Assembly (NCBI GenBank): GCA_030998225.1
Contig: JAPYXD010000259.1
Location: 3,100,001-3,164,000, forward strand
DNA: 64,000 nt
Reading direction: 5' to 3'
DNA from: Diplolepis rosae
Lineage: Eukaryota > Arthropoda > Insecta > Hymenoptera > Diplolepididae
In this document: positions 13,177 to 24,532 of the stretch, piece after piece
Numbering within the stretch: the stretch's first letter is position 1
Layout of the letters: every line of letters starts with the position of its first letter
Position numbers and translations under genes: made by a program
Notes under the pieces: model-generated
Database searches by the model: none
Told to the model about the DNA's origin: nothing
Seen by the model: the letters and a program-made list of their open reading frames with translations, nothing else

Positions 13177-14847
13177 CTAAAATCTATTAAATAAATCTCT
13201 TAAAGAGTTTCTTACTGTGGATATTATCGTTCTTATTTTCCTAAATGATAAAAAGCATTGTTCAGTTTCTCGAACAGGGATTCCAGAATACACTTCAAAT
13301 TTTTTCCCGTAAGACTGTGCATCCAATTCCATTTCGCTTATATCCAAATTTGTTCGATTCTCTGTAGATTCCATAAAATCTTCATCTAAATTAAAACTGC
13401 TAAAACCCTCATTCGAATAACCCGATGATATATTTTCATCAACTGTAGTGAGAGAATTTATTTCTGAGTTTGAAATCTGTTCAGTCGATGATATTAATTG
13501 TCGAGATTTCAAACCATCCATCCATAATTTAATTTTTTCATTCATTGTAATATCATCTTGTGTCGACGTTTTAAGTTTCTTACAGGTAGGGAAACAATTA
13601 ATTGGCCCTTCAGAAGAAGTTTCAGTCTCAACGTCTCGATTAATATAAATGACTTTAGAGGCAACCTCTTGTTGATAAGCAGATCTTTTTCTTTTATACC
13701 TTCCCAATAAGATATTTTCAGAAGGGAATTGATTCACGTCTCTGAGAGGAATTCTGGAACTACTGTCTTTCCTCAACGTTTGTCTGCACTCGATATATTT
13801 TTTAACAGCTTCTTGTAGTGCCTGTATCCACGCTTCACTGTCTCCATTTTCTGAATACAACAATAATGTCTCCTGCATGCAAACAATTCTAAAAAGCCCA
13901 TGGCTTAAAACTCGTTCTATTTTACATTTCTTGAGAGGCAGAAGGCAACAGACAGTGAGCGAATGCTCTGGATCTCCTTTGCAATATAGCAAAGTATCGC
14001 TTAATAGTACAAAATGCCTCCGGAAAGAAGAGTTTCCACGTCTTGATACCTTCATCAGGGGTCCTTGTCTAAGTAATTTTCTGCCCGGCTTTACTAAATT
14101 AACTGGACTAACTATATGCTTCTGTAACTCCAATAATTTTTGTGTGTCTTCGTATTCCTCAACGAGTGTATTTATATGGATTGCAACATTTTCTATTTGT
14201 GCCAGAGAAGCTTGTAAAATATTGTATTCTTTTTCCTTAGGTGATGTATGTTTTAGAACTTCTTTCAAAAGTAATTTGTATCGAGGTACTCTCTGAATTG
14301 GGGCAATTAACAATGAAGAAAGTTTATTGCTGACTTCTGGCCTTGTTTCTTGATTAGCAATAAATTCTGATGTTTTGGGATCATTTTCTTGAATCTCCTG
14401 CAGCAAAATTAATGCTCTTTTGTAATTATAGGCGTAAACGGAGTATAATTTGAAAAATGGAGCTAATTTGCAAAATGCGGGTGCAACATTCTCGGGGTCT
14501 TGTTTCAGTTCCTTTAAGAGCTCTGCGTTTACATTATACAGAGTTTCGATATTTTCGAAGAGTGTTGTGTAAGAAGCGTGATTTAGTAACTGCTTCTCAC
14601 ATATTGGCCGCATGAAAAACTCCATAATGATTTCTAACTGGCGAAGATAAGTAACTTCAGAAGTTAGTATTTCCTGAATCGCTTGGGACCTTAAGCGTTG
14701 ATGTTTTTTATTGATATTATGGTTTTGGATTTCGTCCAGAGCATTGAGAACTTTCATTCTTGTCCTTGTTGTTAGCATATTCCTATTGCTAATCACCTCC
14801 TTCAGTTCTGCACTTAAGCTTGATTGAGGCGTCCTTGGTGAATTCAT
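13177..14847 (-). CDS. Rho guanine nucleotide exchange factor (DH-PH), ARHGEF39/FGD-like
   Basis: A 556-residue protein from one uninterrupted coding exon. Residues about 53-235 form a Dbl-homology domain. It begins with the usual 'AIQEILTSEVTYLRQLE' helix and contains the conserved region LIAPIQRVPRYKLLLKEVL, which contacts the GTPase. A PH domain follows at about 262-368 (start LLRQGPLMKVS, end EAWIQALQEAVKKY). The C-terminal 180 residues are polar, rich in Ser/Glu, and match no domain I recognise. Such proteins catalyse GDP release from Rho/Rac/Cdc42 at the membrane. The compact DH-PH plan without SH3 or FYVE recalls ARHGEF39 or a reduced FGD protein; exact orthology is not settled. An in-frame stop precedes the chosen ATG, and a 5' UTR intron is possible just upstream. 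Confidence 0.85.
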   Translation of the reverse strand: MNSPRTPQSSLSAELKEVISNRNMLTTRTRMKVLNALDEIQNHNINKKHQRLRSQAIQEILTSEVTYLRQLEIIMEFFMRPICEKQLLNHASYTTLFENIETLYNVNAELLKELKQDPENVAPAFCKLAPFFKLYSVYAYNYKRALILLQEIQENDPKTSEFIANQETRPEVSNKLSSLLIAPIQRVPRYKLLLKEVLKHTSPKEKEYNILQASLAQIENVAIHINTLVEEYEDTQKLLELQKHIVSPVNLVKPGRKLLRQGPLMKVSRRGNSSFRRHFVLLSDTLLYCKGDPEHSLTVCCLLPLKKCKIERVLSHGLFRIVCMQETLLLYSENGDSEAWIQALQEAVKKYIECRQTLRKDSSSRIPLRDVNQFPSENILLGRYKRKRSAYQQEVASKVIYINRDVETETSSEGPINCFPTCKKLKTSTQDDITMNEKIKLWMDGLKSRQLISSTEQISNSEINSLTTVDENISSGYSNEGFSSFNLDEDFMESTENRTNLDISEMELDAQSYGKKFEVYSGIPVRETEQCFLSFRKIRTIISTVRNSLRDLFNRF

Positions 14848-15595
14848 TTCTGATTATGAACCTGCAAGAAAAACTCATTTAAAATAAATTATATTTTTAG
14901 TTTGCAAAGATTCAACATACAAAATTGACTCCGCATCCTAAAACGAACATATTGTTTGCAGAAAATTTCCAGTAATATTTATATAAACAAAATAAACAAA
15001 CAAGTGCATAATCTCAAGAATGTTTTAATAGTTACTCAAATTCAGTAGCAATAGTAAAATCAATAAAATTATACGTAAAATTTTTTTCTTAAAATCAACT
15101 ATAACTGAAAGAAATAGAATTTGATAATTAGAAGAACGAATAATTAATAATGATTTATATTTTTAGTTTCTGCCAGACATAACCTTCAAATTTTTCAGGA
15201 TGGTAAAGTACGTGTTTACTGAAAAGAATACTTACGGTGCGCTTCGATTATTCAATTAATACGTTGAAAACTTATACAAACTGATATAAATCTGTTGTGG
15301 AACTTTCACATTTTAAAAGGCTAGTATCGACATTTAAAAAGAAAATTGTGTTGCATACACTTATATTCTGCTTATATTATATATATGGCATTGATTTTTG
15401 TGACAGTTTTGTTTGGAATTTCAACGCATGCGTATTATCCTGTATGACGTGTGACGTCACATCCGTGTTTTGCATTTTCTGCTAGGTCTCTGCTATTTAA
15501 TATTTATAACCTTAAAATTGCACACTCAAATTTAAAATTCGGTGTGAAGAATGAATGGTGTTTATTATTTTAAAACTTAACTAAAAAACGAAATA
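14848..15595. promoter_or_regulatory. Shared upstream region of RhoGEF (-) and NSUN4 (+)
   Basis: These 748 bases separate two divergently transcribed genes, so both promoters must be here. No TATA box at a convincing distance was seen for either gene. The frame at 15297-15485 is unsupported. Divergent placement suggests, but does not show, a bidirectional promoter. Confidence 0.4.
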
Positions 15596-17990
15596 ATGAC
15601 GCAGTTGTTTTGTAGATTAAAACTGCCGAATATTTTTTCGTGGTCTGTGAGATTTAAAGGCAATCCTGCAAATCATTGGGTACGTTGAATTCCTTTTTAG
15701 TAGCAGGTATTAATATATAATACATAAATTACAATGTATTTCTACGTTTCCTATTTAAGAAAGATTATGAAACGTTTCATCATTGAAAACAATGTTTTTT
15801 ATTAGATGATGAAACGTTTTAAATTTTAAACAAGACTCAGAAAAATATGAATGTTCATGAAATTATTCATTACTTGAATGGCGACCGCAATCGCGCAATC
15901 AACATATATTTACCGCTAATGAAATAATTTCAAATATTAAATAAAGTGTATTATATCTCTGATTTTAGTCATCTAAGACGAAAAAAACAGCCAAGATCAA
16001 AGCGCTAGAACATTTTGATGACTTTTATCAGTCTGTATATGGAAAAGAATGGCTTGACATAAGAAATGCTCTTCTGCAAGAAAAAAGCAAATATATTGCA
16101 GTTGTTAATAACTTTAGCGACGTTGAAAGAATATGTACAGATTTAGAGGTAAGAAAATGATTTTCAAGTTCTAATAAATAAAACAATAATTTAATTCTAA
16201 AATAAATATAATATTTAATTCAGTCCTTAGGAGCTATAAATGTCAGAGCCATTTATAATGCAGAGAAAGAATACATACAAGAAAAAGAAACAATACAAGA
16301 AGAATATGAGAAAAAAATAAAAAATAAAGTACCAAATAAAAGAAAAATAGACCAAGAAATGGGCTCATTTCTTTATGACAAACAATTATCAGAAATAGAA
16401 TCAATTTTCCCAGCTGACTCTGGAATAAATGCGGGATCTTTGAGTGAATTTATTGAAGAGAAGAAGGAAGTCTTTGGTTACAAAGAGACTGATGCTCTGA
16501 AACCCGTAGAATTAAAATCAATTCAGGCAAACGTTGAAATCAAATTAGATTCTTCTCGTATTATATCTGCCAATAGTGGTTTATCTATTTCATCGTTGCA
16601 AGAATATGTTCCTGCTACAAAACTTAAAGGTTTGTTTCTTGCTTCTGAAGAAAGTTAATTTCAAGATCAATTTTATTGTATTTTATTTATTGGTGATTAT
16701 TTGACTTATTTATAATGCATATTCAGGTTTAGAAGATTGGGTTCTGGAATCTGAGCACTATGGCTATTACAAGAAAGGTGCGGATTTTAGTGTTACAATT
16801 GAAAATGAATCTTCTTTAAGTATTCCAGAACATCTCAAATTGTACACATTTGAAGAGGACAATGATAGTAGATTTAAAAAGGCTAAAACAGGATCGACTG
16901 GCGTTTCGGGTATGTTTTTAAATAGTTATGTAGTTTGAAAATCGAGAATGATCAAAAATATTCAATTATTATTTAGTTAAAAGTTTAATCTAATTTTAGA
17001 TTACTATCTTCTCGATGGAGGTTCCATATTGCCAATTTTAGCACTCGATTTGCAACCTGGAGATCGAATGCTCGACATGTGCGCAGCTCCTGGTGGAAAG
17101 TCTTTCGTCTCAATTCAAACACTTTTGCCTGGCATGATTGTAATGAATGACATACTTCCTAAAAGAGTAAAGAGAATAAAAGAAGTAATTGATGAATTTT
17201 TATCTTCGATGAATTTGTGGGAGGGAAAATTATTAATTACTCAAAAAGACGCAAGATTAATTGACGAAAAAGATTTATTCAATAAAGTACGTTCGTTTTA
17301 GTTTATTAAATGCTGATACAATTTTATAATTTTTATTAAAATGAAAATTTTTTTCTATGTTTTACAGATATTGGTCGATGTTCCTTGTACAAATGATCGG
17401 TATTCTTTGCACAATGACGATGGTAATTGGTTCAAGAGTACTTATATCAAAGAAAGACTAAAGCTACCAGAGTTACAAACTGATATTCTAGTGTTAGTAT
17501 ATATAAATAATTTAATGATTTAAAATAAATTATTATAAAAAGTCTTTATCGAAGAAATGAATGAAACAATACCGTTGTTTTATTTGTTTAGAAATGCTCT
17601 AAAACTAGTATCACCAGGTGGTACAGTAGTTTACTCAACGTGTTCACTTAGTCCTGTACAAAATGATGGGGTGATCCAGATGGCTTTGAAAAAAGCATAT
17701 GAAGAAGCAAAAGTAGTCATGGTTGTAAAGTAGGTCTACTAAATTTCTCCTTTCTTATTCTAAATTCAATTCATGAGGAAAAACAAAATTTTAACACTAT
17801 GAATACTTTTTAAACTTATTCTGAAACAGATAATTTCCTAACTTTCAGAAACATATCCAAAGCTTTGGAACCTCTAGAGTGCCTTTACAATTTTGGAAAT
17901 TTTGGACTAAAATACGGTCACATCGTTATACCAACCATGGGAAATAACTGGGGGCCAATGTATTTTTGCAAAATGACGAAAATTAGCTGA
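15596..17990 (+). CDS. NSUN4: Mitochondrial rRNA cytosine-5 methyltransferase NSUN4-like
   Basis: Eight exons: 15596-15679, 15969-16148, 16224-16629, 16727-16909, 17000-17286, 17368-17492, 17592-17729 and 17849-17990. All join in phase with GT-AG sites, giving about 514 residues. The N-terminus is basic with few acidic residues, as in a mitochondrial transit peptide. The SAM-binding motif is DMCAAPGGKS. Motif IV is DVPCTNDR and motif VI is TCSLSPVQND; these carry the two cysteines of the RCMT family, the second being the nucleophile. Vertebrate NSUN4 methylates mitochondrial small-subunit rRNA and works with MTERF4 in ribosome assembly. This protein is longer than human NSUN4 (about 384 residues), the excess being a Lys/Glu-rich N-terminal half. 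The NSUN4 assignment rests on motif context and order. Confidence 0.88.
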
Positions 17991-18219
17991 GTGAGGTCAG
18001 TTACAATAGTTACTTAAATATTTGTTAGCATTAATTCAGTTGGCCGTTATATTTATTATACATTAATTTTGCTAAGTCTTGAATCTGAAAATTTTCTTTT
18101 AAAGAATTGAAGAATATTGATAAATATTTTTATAAAAATAGAATCTATTGCGATAGTATTCATAAACGATATTTAATCAATTAGTTTCAATACTTGCAAT
18201 TTAGGTAAGAAACGAATTT

Positions 18220-20469
18220 TCACTTTGTACTCTTTTGTTTTAGAGGAAGTGTTTGTTCAGAAGCTTCTTCGACTTGAGGATCAGCAGATTTTATTTTATT
18301 CCATGCTTGTTCTTCGCCTGTTCCGAACATCGTGTAAATTAAAATCTCGACAAGGTAAAATGACACTGTAATGAAGAAAACTACTCTCCACGCTTCGATT
18401 GTTGGCTGTAAATATATAAGTGATTTTATATGAATTAAAAATCCAAAAATAATGAATGTACATTAGTTTAAATCTAAGAATAATGAATAAGAATGGAATT
18501 TCGATTTTAATTAAAATTTGATTTGAGTCTACGTACATTTCCTTCTGTGAGTTTCCCGACAATTATTGGGATCGTTAATCCAGGAATTGTTGCGAAGAAA
18601 TTCGTAATAGAAACCAGTGTTCCTGCAAAATTTGGAGCAATGTCTATGTGGTTTGCAAGAAATCCACAATACATTCCTCCAATGCAGGTGCCTCCTATTG
18701 TCATAAATGTGACTGCAAGAACTCGATTTTCACCAACATATGACACGCCGATCAAACACATCATAGGCACGGCGGACGCTGTAATAAACAAAGTAATTGA
18801 ATTCAAAGTGAACTCATAGCATTTTTATCTATAGCAATTACAAACCAAATAATGTTCCGATTTTTCTAGATACAGTAATAGATATCCACTTCTTTTCCTG
18901 CATAACTGCGAGTCCTTTACTCAGCACCATTGTAAAAACCCACATGCACAGGAAAGGCATTGACGAAAGACCTGCATTCTGTAGAAAATATCATTTTTTT
19001 AACAAGTTAAAAACAATTAAAGTCTCTCTAGAAAATTGATTAATCACCTCACTCAAGTTGAATTTAAGAATTTGATTCATGTAATTGGGAAGCTCGATAA
19101 GCATCATATACCAACCAACGTTGCTGCAAAAATGCGCAACAAGAATTGCCAGGAATGGAGTAGATTTTACGAGTTCTTTCCAAGGAACTGAGGGGCTCTG
19201 AAATTAGTTTTCATCATCCGCATGGTAACAAATTCTAAAAGATGTAATTTAACCACAAAGTAGAATTTTCTTAATTAAATTATTTACATGAGAGCTTTTG
19301 TGAATCGACTGGTTCAAAGAAGAGACGATATATTCTTTTTCCTCTAGAGTGATAAACCACTTTTGCTTTTCAGGTGAATCTTCAACCATGAGCCACCAAG
19401 CAGTACACCAAATTAAACAAAGAGCACCTTCTACGTAGAAGATCCAAACCCAACCTAGAGTATCAGCAAGGATCCCAGAGAGCAGTAAAGCAATGACAGT
19501 TCCTAAAGCAGTTCCTGAAAAATAAAATATAACTTATAGAAAATTAATGTTACAAAAGACAAATTCCAAAAATTAAATCCCCATCAAACTTTTTACCTGC
19601 GTAAATTATCGAAGTTAAAACACTTCTATCTTTCGGTGGAGCCCATTTGGAAACCATAACGTGCATTGCAGGGAAAGTGACACCCTAAAAAAAACTTTAA
19701 TTCAGGTCTAAAAAATCAGAAAAAGAATTTTGAGGCTGAACGATAATCGGATAGTTATTTGTAATAAGAGCATATAGAATGTAGAAATCTTATGAAACAA
19801 CATTTCTTATCCAAATGTGGGATTTAAGATTTACTAAAACATGTTTTTGCTAGTATATATATACCTTTCTGGTATGATATTTAAGAAATTATAATTTAAA
19901 ATCATACCCCACCAAGACCTTGCACAAATCTCATCAAAATAAAGAACGAGTAGTGCATCTGCGCTGCAACAGGTGAGAGAATCGAAGCGATAACGTTCAA
20001 TAAAACGGAGGAATTCATCACCCATTTTGCAGAAAGCAACTCCGACATCCTTCCAGCTGGTAACAAAGATACTAGGTATCCCCAAAAATACGACGTTTTG
20101 ATGAGTCCTTGAAGAGGCTCGTTCCAAACAAATGGTCCGTCCTAAATTCAAAGATGTTTTGATTATAGGTCTTAATTACTAAACGTTTAATGACATATCA
20201 TTAAAAAAGTTACAATTTTTTTCAAAATAATTTTCACCCACCGGGACTGTTTGTTCTGTCAAGTTTGTGGTTTCATTTGACATTAGTCTAACTGCTGTAT
20301 GGTTTACCATTGCGACTATGGCCACACTCACATTTACTTTAAATCCATAAATAATCGCCATACCAATGGACCCCATAATAGCCATCAAATATCTCATGGG
20401 TAACATTACTCGACCACCCGGCCGATTTTCTGCAAAAGTTGAGAATGTAACTTTCAAAAACCTGGGCAT
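18220..20469 (-). CDS. SLC17-family anion/phosphate cotransporter (MFS)
   Basis: Eight exons on the minus strand: 20469-20242, 20141-19908, 19684-19597, 19514-19288, 19197-19048, 18978-18846, 18778-18537 and 18405-18220. Phases agree and give about 495 residues. Multiple hydrophobic helices are visible. Family landmarks are '[14 protein letters not shown]' after TM1 with Asn-glycosylation sites in the first loop (NETTN), '[16 protein letters not shown]', '[16 protein letters not shown]', 'KWAPPKDRS', and the C-terminal 'GTGEEQAWN'. This matches insect 'putative inorganic phosphate cotransporter' and sialin-like proteins (SLC17), which move organic or inorganic anions with Na+ or H+. The substrate cannot be read from sequence. 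It is convergent with NSUN4, 230 bases away. Confidence 0.9.
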
Positions 20470-23400
20470 AGCTTTAAATTTTTATTACTTGGCAATTCAT
20501 TTCTGGTCATTTTCTGGTCATTATAAAAGTAATATCTAAAAAAGAATTGTTAATACAATGTCTTTTTTTAGAATTATTTTTTGAAATAAAATTTCTTAGT
20601 TATTTCCAGATTTCCCTGTTCAGTATCTACTTTGAATTAAATGAAAATAAAATAATTAATTTTTAGATATATTTAAAAAAATTAAATAAACCCTATTTTC
20701 TAATTGTAAGCTTATCAAAATAAAAATATCGAGATATCGATAAAGTTTATTATATTAGTATTCTTTTTGTAAGTGACCATGATATCCATTTATGAAATAT
20801 TATTAGTCCCAATAAAAATTTATCCAATTAAATGACTAAAACGATTTCATTTGATCAATTCAACTTTGCAATTGAACTCGTTTTGCCCAATTGAATCAGA
20901 TTCACCAAAAATCCTGTCTGTGAAGAAGAAAACTCTTTACAGCAAAACAAGTTTGACGACTTTCCAGAAGACACGACTTATATTCTGTTTTTTTACTTGC
21001 ATGTTCGCAAACTATATCCGAAAATTGATACTCTCACGCAATCGATATAATTCACAAAATCTGGGATGCCGACGAAAATAAAAATCTAAATAGGACATTT
21101 ATCTTCTTAAGGGGCACAATTAGTTTGAAATTTTGAAAATTTCAATTTTTTTTTGCATTTTTCAACAGCCCAGCAGGCGCTTTTCGAAGAAGACACGGAT
21201 GAATTGTATGGGCCTGGAATAGCAGATTAGCTCTAGGTATGACATTTAAAAATTTATAACAACGAAATCAGTACTTATATCTTTAAACGCGTTTTTCTTA
21301 AAACTACATTTTTCAAATTTGCTGCAGCTGTAACTCGATAACAAATCATCCGATCGACTCGGGTCTTTTTTTAGATTATTGTGTATTTGTTTTTCCATAC
21401 AATGACCCTCCAGTTTTATGATTGGATGGAAAATATAATTTTGCCAGGCCAAAAACCATCAGATTTTGGAGCAAAATTTTAATTTTTTTTTTTCAAAAAT
21501 TTGCCATTTTGTTGCATTTTAATTTTTGTTTACAATCGAGGGTCATTGTATAGGCAATCTATTCTAGTTTAATAAAATTTTTGGTTTTTTTTATTTCAGA
21601 CACTGTGAAGGCTATAATCACTGCAGCAGTGGGAGAACTTTTTTTTTTTGAAAACTGAGGAAATGGTTGATAACTTGCTAAAAATCGAATATTTTCGTTT
21701 GAAAACATTACTTTGTATTCATTATTTATGCACAAATATATCTGCAAAATTTTAAACCATTCGATGCAAAAATAATGATAAAATGTTGAGATATGGAATT
21801 GAGTAGTAAATATCTCTCTATAGTTTTAATTCTGTCTCTCTTCTAATTTAGGATTAGATAAATATTTCTCTTGATACGAATCAAGCTGATTTTCTAAGAC
21901 TGAAGTATAGAAGATACAGAAAGCATATGTTCAAAATTGAAATTGACATGACCGAGAGTCATTTTTAACGAAATTATCTCTTTGGAGTCTCCTTCAACGC
22001 TGTTACTCGACTAAAGAAATAACTTTGATGGTCCACCAACGAAGATTATTTTGAGCTCGAGATAGGGAGCTGCGTCACAATACCCCAGAAGCAAAATATT
22101 TTACGAGTAACTCGTCTTCAATTCTATCTTTTAACATTTTTTTAAATCACTGAATTATTTTAAGAGCAGATCACCTGTTGCTTATTTGAAAATTAATTTT
22201 TATTTTACCTGGTTGCAGTTAAATTTAAGTACTTCTTAAGCTTCTTGTAAATTTACTTGTAATTATTCTCAACAACTTTTTAAAACAATTGATAACAGAT
22301 GATTAAAAATTAATCCCCCTGATAAGTAAGTTAAATAACATAGGTATATCGAACTAATTTAGATACCATTATAATCTGGTTAAAATATTATTAGGTGTAG
22401 ACTCATTTTAAGATTGAAAAACAATTTGAAGTCAAAATCAGATATTTTACATGTTTTTATTGCACTTCCTATATCATCACAACTTTATAACTAATTTGTA
22501 ACGCATGTGGGCTATTGCAGACCATTGCATCGGAGGGGAAAGCATTGAACCCATGCTAGAAAGGAATCGATAAACAATTATGTCAAAACCCACATGTAAT
22601 TATAGAAAAAGTATAAAAAGTAGTTTTTCTACTAATGTTACACTCAAAAAAGGCAATAATTTGTAAACATTATTTTAAATCTTGTCCAATTGTATAAAAT
22701 ACTTCAAATGCAAATTGAAACTAATACAATACAATTATTTTGAAAATTACTGTCTGTCTAATAACAATTTCGGAGCAGTAATAAAAAAATATACATTTTT
22801 TGTCATTCCCCATCGATTTTTAGTCAAAGGTCACTCCAAGGTCAAGGACAAAATTGCCCATTTAATAAAAAAATGTAATTTACTTTTTATAATTTTCCTA
22901 GTCAAGCTTCTTCTGGAGAAATGTTCTAAGTTTTGCACGTGTTTATTTTAAATGTAGTGCATCTACTAGACACGCGAACCGGGATGACGAAATGCTAACA
23001 CGTGGTTCTGAAAGTCTTTTCGTTCAAACTTGGCACGCATTTTTATAAGATAATAATTTCATACCAAGCTTAAATTATAAAGAGCAATCATTTTATTTAA
23101 TATAGTTTCTTATTACTTACCAAGATTGTTAATTGCCATGATGAATATGAAAAATATTTTCTATTGTTATAGAGCTCCAAATTCGCAATTTACTGGCACT
23201 TTTAATCACCTTATGTATTCTCTACTTTAATACACGATATAATAATCATTTTTTGATTTCCCATAAAAATGTTTAATATAATTTTAGCAACACGAAATTA
23301 TTTACAATTAAATTAAAGTTTGATCCTTCGTTTTTAAAATGTTTAGAGGTGTTATAATTTGTTCGAGAAAGGATTCAAAGTCACTTATAGTTAAATTTGA

Positions 23401-24475
23401 ATTCATTCAAGAAGGTGAATTGGGATCACAGGGAATTATAAAAGTTGTAATAAACAATTTTTTGGGAAAGGGAAAGAATCACTTGTTGGAATTTTGAAGA
23501 GCTAAAATTGTTTGAAGTTCTCGGGGCTGTTGGAGAAGGAAAACTGTCGTTTCTGGTCCGCGTGCGCGTTCTATAACCGAATAACTTGGATCGCAAGGCG
23601 CAAACTTGCAATCTGTTGCGTAGGTTTCCTGACGCGTAAGGGGTATCGATCTGTCAATTCTGTTTAACAAAATAAAAGATGAAGAAAGGGATACTTATTC
23701 TTTAAAAAAATTATACCTTTTGTAAATGAATGGATTGGATCATCAGAAACAAGAGAAACAAGATGAGAAATATTTTGAATAAAATGAATAATTATTTTAC
23801 GACTTTATAAAATAAAATTATATTTAAAAAATAATTTTACCTTACAACTTTTATTTTTACTATTTTTATTACTTTTTTACTTATAGCTCATTGTTGAAAG
23901 CAACCAAAAGGTAAGTTGTGCAATTTGCGAGAAATATTAAGCGACTCGTAGTGCATTTTCCATTCTCCAGATTGTCTAGTAATTTCATTTGCAAGCTTCG
24001 TTCTTCCTTAATATTCCCATCTAGAAAAAATTCAATAAACTATTTAGATAATTAACTTTAACACGTAGAATTAAGTAATATTAAAATTGTATAATGCTCC
24101 AAAATGTTTTTAAAGAAATTGAAACTATATTATCTTTTGTAATGATCAAATATATAAATAAATAAAATAGAAATATAATAATATGAAAAAATAATATAAT
24201 TTTATCTTTCTGGTTTCTTCAAATTAAAAATAAAGTAAATAATCAATTAAAAGATAAAAAAATATTATCTACCTGGAACTCCAAAATAATTTCAAATTTT
24301 TCATTTAGAGATTTTGATATTTTTAATAAAAATCACAATCGTATACCGATTTTTAGAACGTAAATAAAGATCACCTAGGATTCAAAGTGACCTTCGTACG
24401 TGACGTTAGCCAGAAGAGTAGGTCGTTGATGAAACTAATTCGCGAACCACTTTTGCTATGACTCCCGGAAGATGC
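20470..24475. other. Large intergenic region with no confirmed gene
   Basis: AT-rich, with many poly-A and poly-T runs. Open frames at 20851, 21246, 21559 and 22682 show no domain or exon-like boundaries. The only coding-looking stretch is at 23479-23659 on the minus strand, listed separately. The first 200 bases probably contain the SLC17 promoter. Confidence 0.45.
23479..23659 (-). CDS. Candidate 3'-terminal coding exon, unknown gene
   Basis: A minus-strand frame preceded by a plausible acceptor (pyrimidine-rich tract ending AAACAG at 23660-23661) and closed by a stop at 23479. It codes about 59 residues with balanced composition, two cysteines (DCKFAPCDPS) and few of the Lys/Asn/Ile runs seen in random AT-rich frames here. 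GC content is higher than its surroundings. No family recognised. A second exon-like frame lies upstream at 24020-23881 but has its own stop, so the two cannot simply be joined. This may be an unannotated small gene or chance. Confidence 0.25.
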
Positions 24476-24476
24476 T

Positions 24477-24484
24477 TATAAAAG
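24477..24484 (+). promoter_or_regulatory. TATA box of the Xaa-Pro aminopeptidase-like gene
   Basis: TATAAAAG lies 49 bases upstream of the ATG at 24533. A start site about 30 bases downstream would leave a short 5' UTR of roughly 20-30 bases. A strong TATA box is unusual for housekeeping aminopeptidase genes and suggests tissue-restricted, high-level expression (inference). Confidence 0.6.
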
Positions 24485-24532
24485 GACGTCTATATGATAG
24501 TAGCCTTAGTTTTCGTGCGACATTGCAACAGA

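Noticed and set aside
15770..15825. Palindrome ATGAAACGTTTCAT and a nearby partial repeat in NSUN4 intron 1
   Set aside because: Short, lacks a hammerhead core and TIR features; probably chance in AT-rich DNA.
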